NCBI RefSeq assembly: GCF_900100765.1 | Contig: NZ_FNFO01000005.1 | Coordinates: 310,001 to 374,000, forward strand | Direction of reading: 5' to 3' | Length of the DNA: 64,000 nucleotides | Source: Catalinimonas alkaloidigena | Lineage (GTDB): Bacteria > Bacteroidota > Bacteroidia > Cytophagales > Flexibacteraceae | Part shown: piece by piece, positions 61,596 to 64,000 of the stretch | Layout: the number at the start of each line of letters is the position of its first letter | Position numbering within the stretch: position 1 is the stretch's first letter | Translations under genes and position numbers: made by a program | Notes under the pieces: generated by a model | Database searches by the model: none | What the model was told of the DNA's origin: nothing | What the model saw: only the letters and a program-made list of their open reading frames with translations

Positions 61596-63743
61596 TCACG
61601 GAAAAACGACCGAATAGGTGGTGCTGGCCTCGTGCCACTGGCCCGCCGCATCTACCCCGAATACCTGTACCTGGAAACGGCCGGGCTGATCGGCCTGCGG
61701 AAACGAAAACGTGGCCTGTCCCTGAGCATCGAGCGGCAGCGTGCGGCAATACAACGTAGCACGCAAATCGGGCACCGTTGCGGGGAGCGAAGGCGCGGGC
61801 AGGACTTGTGGCCCCGCATACCCCACCCACGGTAACTTCCGCACCAGTTCGGGCCGACTGGGATGGTACGTGCCCGCACGCGTGTAGACCGCTACCACTC
61901 CATAGCCCCCCTCGGTTCCCATTTCCAGGTTCGATTGCGGTACGCGGAGAATTTCCACGGCGATCATGTCGCGGGCAGGCATGTCCAGAAAGCGAGTCGG
62001 GTCGTCTTCGGGCAGGCCGTCGATCAGCAACAGGGGCGGCGGTTTGTAGAACATTTTGGAATACGGATTGAGAGCCTGCAGACGGCGTTCCCCCTTTTTC
62101 GTGCTTACTTTCACTTCCATCACCGCCTCGCGAATCAGCTCTTCTCCACTGGCGATGCTCAGGTAATCGTCCAACGGCAGCACCAGCGTAGGCCGCTCGT
62201 ACGGACGCCGCAAGCGGTAGTCGGCAGCGGGCTGGGCCGTATCGGGAAAGTAAACGCGGTGGATCTGGTGCCGCAGCCGGGCCTCGGCCAGCCAGCGACC
62301 CAACCCCGTAGTGTCCTGCAACGCGGGCTTTTCCAGCGCTACCGGCACCGAAAGCCGGTCCATTTCCAGCTCGAGGCGTGCGCCCGGTTCGTCGGCCGCA
62401 ACCGCCGAAATGATTGTCGGCCGCGCGGCCAGCACGGGGAACGAAAAACGTCCCTCGGCATCAGTCAGGGTCATTTCGTATTCCGGAAGCGGTCCCGGCA
62501 CCGACAACGTCACCCGCCGGGCCACCAGCGGCGTGCCTTCTGCCACCAAGCGCCCGCGGATGGCCTGCTCCTGTTCGGGTGTACCCGTCGCCACGGCCGA
62601 AGCCGGGGGCGTTGCCTTGGCCTGATCGACCGGCCGAAGCAGGGGCCACAGGGTCGGCGTCTCGGGCAGCGCCGGTGCTTCGCGCTCAAGTTCTGTCACC
62701 ACCACGGCCACTTCGGCCAGTCCGGCGGCGTGCACAGTCCCGGTCACCGTTCCCCGGGGGGCGTAATCGGGCCGATTCAAAGTTATCTGTAGCGGAGCGG
62801 GTTCTTCCAGATGGACGGCATGGCGGCTCTGTTCCTGACCCAGGCTGTCGCGAACGATCAGGGCATACCATCCGCCCGGCAAGCCTTGCGTCGGCAACGT
62901 CACGCGCGTTACGCTATCGGACATCGCCAGGGCCTGTTGGTGCCACGTTTTCTCGTCCTGCACCAGCGCTATAGTGCCGGAGCGGGGCGGTCCCACCCGC
63001 TGGAGTCGGGCCTGCAAACCTTGGGGCGTCAGCGTATCCAGCCACACCAGCATACCTTCGGTGCGAACGGGCGGCAGCGTTACATACTGCATTTTCTGCG
63101 CCCCATTCTGGAAGCGCAGGCGGTAGTGGCGGTCGCGTTCGGGACGCAAAGCGAACGTGCCCAGCCCCCCGGCAGGGATCTCGATGGCTTTGCGTACCTG
63201 ATTGCTGTCGTCGAGCAACACCAGATCGGACGCCTGTCCCACCACACGAAACGCCACGTCGGTCGGCCGGTCGGCCAGCAAAAGACCTCCTGCCGGAGCG
63301 AGCGTCAGGTGTGTCACATCAGGCACGTGCACTTCGGGATCAAACTCATGCTCGGTCTGGGGCGGGAACGCCCAGATGGTCTGGCGGACCACGGCGGGTG
63401 GGGCGCTCTGCGCCATCAGGCGCGTAAACGCGCGCAATTGGTAGGCCCCCGGTAACGTATCGGGCAACGCAAACACGCCGGCGCAAAGGCCTTTTTCCAG
63501 CGTCAGCTGGTGCCGCCGGATCAGCTGGCCGTTCGGACTGATGAGCTCTACATACACCACCTGACTGCGCGGCTCCGCACCACCTGCCACTCCGGCGACA
63601 AACCAGACCGAGTCGCCCAAGAGGTACCACTCCCGCGCAGCCTCCAGCGCGACGGTTTCGGCACGCGGGGGAGCTTCCTGGCCATAGCTCAGTGCCGAGG
63701 ACGTCAGCCACCCGAGCAGAATCAGACGTAACACATCTCGCAT
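61596..63743 (-). CDS. MG2-like/TonB-plug surface protein, unknown function
   Basis: 715 residues. Signal ILLGWLTSSALSYGQ. An N-terminal macroglobulin MG2-like region (about 30-115: YLLGDSVWFVAGV, NGQLIRRHQLTLEKGLCAGVFALPDTLPGAYQLRAFT) and a central CarboxypepD_reg-like stretch (GRLVAEGTPLVARRVTLS.. EGRFSFPVLA). A plug-like end (LLLIDGLPEDDPTRFLDMPARDMIAVEIL, GGYGVVAVYTRAG) is followed by one more beta domain. There is no barrel. Such proteins accompany DUF4249 lipoproteins in Bacteroidota, and the upstream gene here is one, only about 31 bases away. Role probably in handling an outer membrane substrate. Confidence 0.78.
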   Translation of the reverse strand: MRDVLRLILLGWLTSSALSYGQEAPPRAETVALEAAREWYLLGDSVWFVAGVAGGAEPRSQVVYVELISPNGQLIRRHQLTLEKGLCAGVFALPDTLPGAYQLRAFTRLMAQSAPPAVVRQTIWAFPPQTEHEFDPEVHVPDVTHLTLAPAGGLLLADRPTDVAFRVVGQASDLVLLDDSNQVRKAIEIPAGGLGTFALRPERDRHYRLRFQNGAQKMQYVTLPPVRTEGMLVWLDTLTPQGLQARLQRVGPPRSGTIALVQDEKTWHQQALAMSDSVTRVTLPTQGLPGGWYALIVRDSLGQEQSRHAVHLEEPAPLQITLNRPDYAPRGTVTGTVHAAGLAEVAVVVTELEREAPALPETPTLWPLLRPVDQAKATPPASAVATGTPEQEQAIRGRLVAEGTPLVARRVTLSVPGPLPEYEMTLTDAEGRFSFPVLAARPTIISAVAADEPGARLELEMDRLSVPVALEKPALQDTTGLGRWLAEARLRHQIHRVYFPDTAQPAADYRLRRPYERPTLVLPLDDYLSIASGEELIREAVMEVKVSTKKGERRLQALNPYSKMFYKPPPLLLIDGLPEDDPTRFLDMPARDMIAVEILRVPQSNLEMGTEGGYGVVAVYTRAGTYHPSRPELVRKLPWVGYAGPQVLPAPSLPATVPDLRATLYCRTLPLDAQGQATFSFPQADQPGRFQVQVFGVDAAGQWHEASTTYSVVFP

Positions 63744-63774
63744 AAACGTTTGTTTTTTGAGGAAGACGGAGCGC

Positions 63775-64000
63775 TTATTCCCACCCTTCCGGTTCTTCGA
63801 CCGAGGCGTCGGCCAGTTGGCGGCAATCGCCTTTGATCACCATCGGAATGGGCACGGGGTCGTTTTCGTCCCGGTACATAAAAACTTTTTTGCGCTGGTA
63901 CGCCGCCACCTGAAAATAGCCCAGCACCACTTCGTCGGGATCGGTTTCGGACGTGAGGTTGCCCCGGATCAGCGCCGGTGGCGGATCAAACAACCCACCC
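63775..64000 (-). CDS. DUF4249-family lipoprotein (C-terminal part only)
   Basis: Open frame entering from the right edge; only the last 75 or so residues are visible, and no start codon belongs to the window. The segment FDPPPALIRGNLTSETDPDEVVLGYFQVAAYQRKKVFM is the typical C-terminal block of DUF4249 outer membrane lipoproteins of Bacteroidota (GN, then LGYF). Function unknown; usually encoded next to TonB receptors or MG2-like proteins, as here. Confidence 0.8.
   Translation of the reverse strand, partial: GGLFDPPPALIRGNLTSETDPDEVVLGYFQVAAYQRKKVFMYRDENDPVPIPMVIKGDCRQLADASVEEPEGWE

Overview
The window looks like a chromosomal segment of a fairly GC-rich member of the Bacteroidota, most likely order Cytophagales. 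The signs are a Bacteroidota-type dcw cluster with the characteristic FtsZ C-terminal tail, a CarboxypepD_reg/TonB receptor, a DUF4249 protein, a type IX secretion (T9SS) C-terminal domain, DUF5777 and DUF2723 proteins, weak Shine-Dalgarno sequences, and TAnnTTTG-type -7 promoter boxes. I see no tRNA, rRNA, CRISPR array, IS element or prophage.

Layout. 1-8.6 kb: a partial PQQ-type sugar dehydrogenase lipoprotein, an exported amidohydrolase, an AT-richer serine hydrolase, then a compact minus-strand operon (SDR, lactonase-type amidohydrolase, fumarylacetoacetase-family hydrolase, SDR). That operon matches the non-phosphorylating oxidation route of L-fucose or L-rhamnose, and it is divergent from a Cys-type sulfatase. 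8.6-16.5 kb: a small lipoprotein, a TonB-dependent receptor with rpe, a small conserved protein, then a four-gene exported redox module (haem-c lipoprotein, DUF5777 barrel, YceI, haem/T9SS protein) and a membrane protein. 16.9-20 kb: a sterol-desaturase-type hydroxylase, an osmoprotectant-type ABC ATPase without permease, and fabH.

20.2-36.1 kb: a complete dcw cluster on the minus strand, in transcription order mraZ-rsmH-ftsL-ftsI-murE-mraY-murD-ftsW-murG-murC-ftsQ-ftsA-ftsZ. Upstream of mraZ there are three GTGG boxes at exact 10-nt spacing touching a TTG-N19-TATTTTTG promoter, a clear candidate for MraZ autoregulation.

36.5-43.7 kb: meaB, then an accessory island. It holds a very AT-rich gene for a PIN-like nuclease with a coiled coil and two C-terminal membrane helices, followed by a two-gene unit made of a predicted PD-(D/E)xK nuclease (D/ExQ) and a type III restriction (Res)-like SF2 helicase with no methyltransferase. 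This is the best candidate in the window for an undescribed, probably defensive, system.

43.7-64 kb: an outer membrane barrel, an APC permease, an O-methyltransferase, a LysM-rich lytic transglycosylase, a YkvA-like protein, a membrane protein with a LAS-type metallopeptidase signature, a 1000-residue DUF2723 protein, a Nudix hydrolase, a GtrA-like protein, a PorV/PorQ-like protein overlapping a helix-hairpin-helix/barrel protein, an orphan AT-richer gene, a TlpA-type thioredoxin lipoprotein, a small membrane protein, a TPR protein, an HExxH protein, and an MG2-like/plug protein paired with a DUF4249 lipoprotein that runs off the right edge.

All calls come from reading the translations and the DNA by eye. 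No database search was run, so family names rest on recognised motifs.
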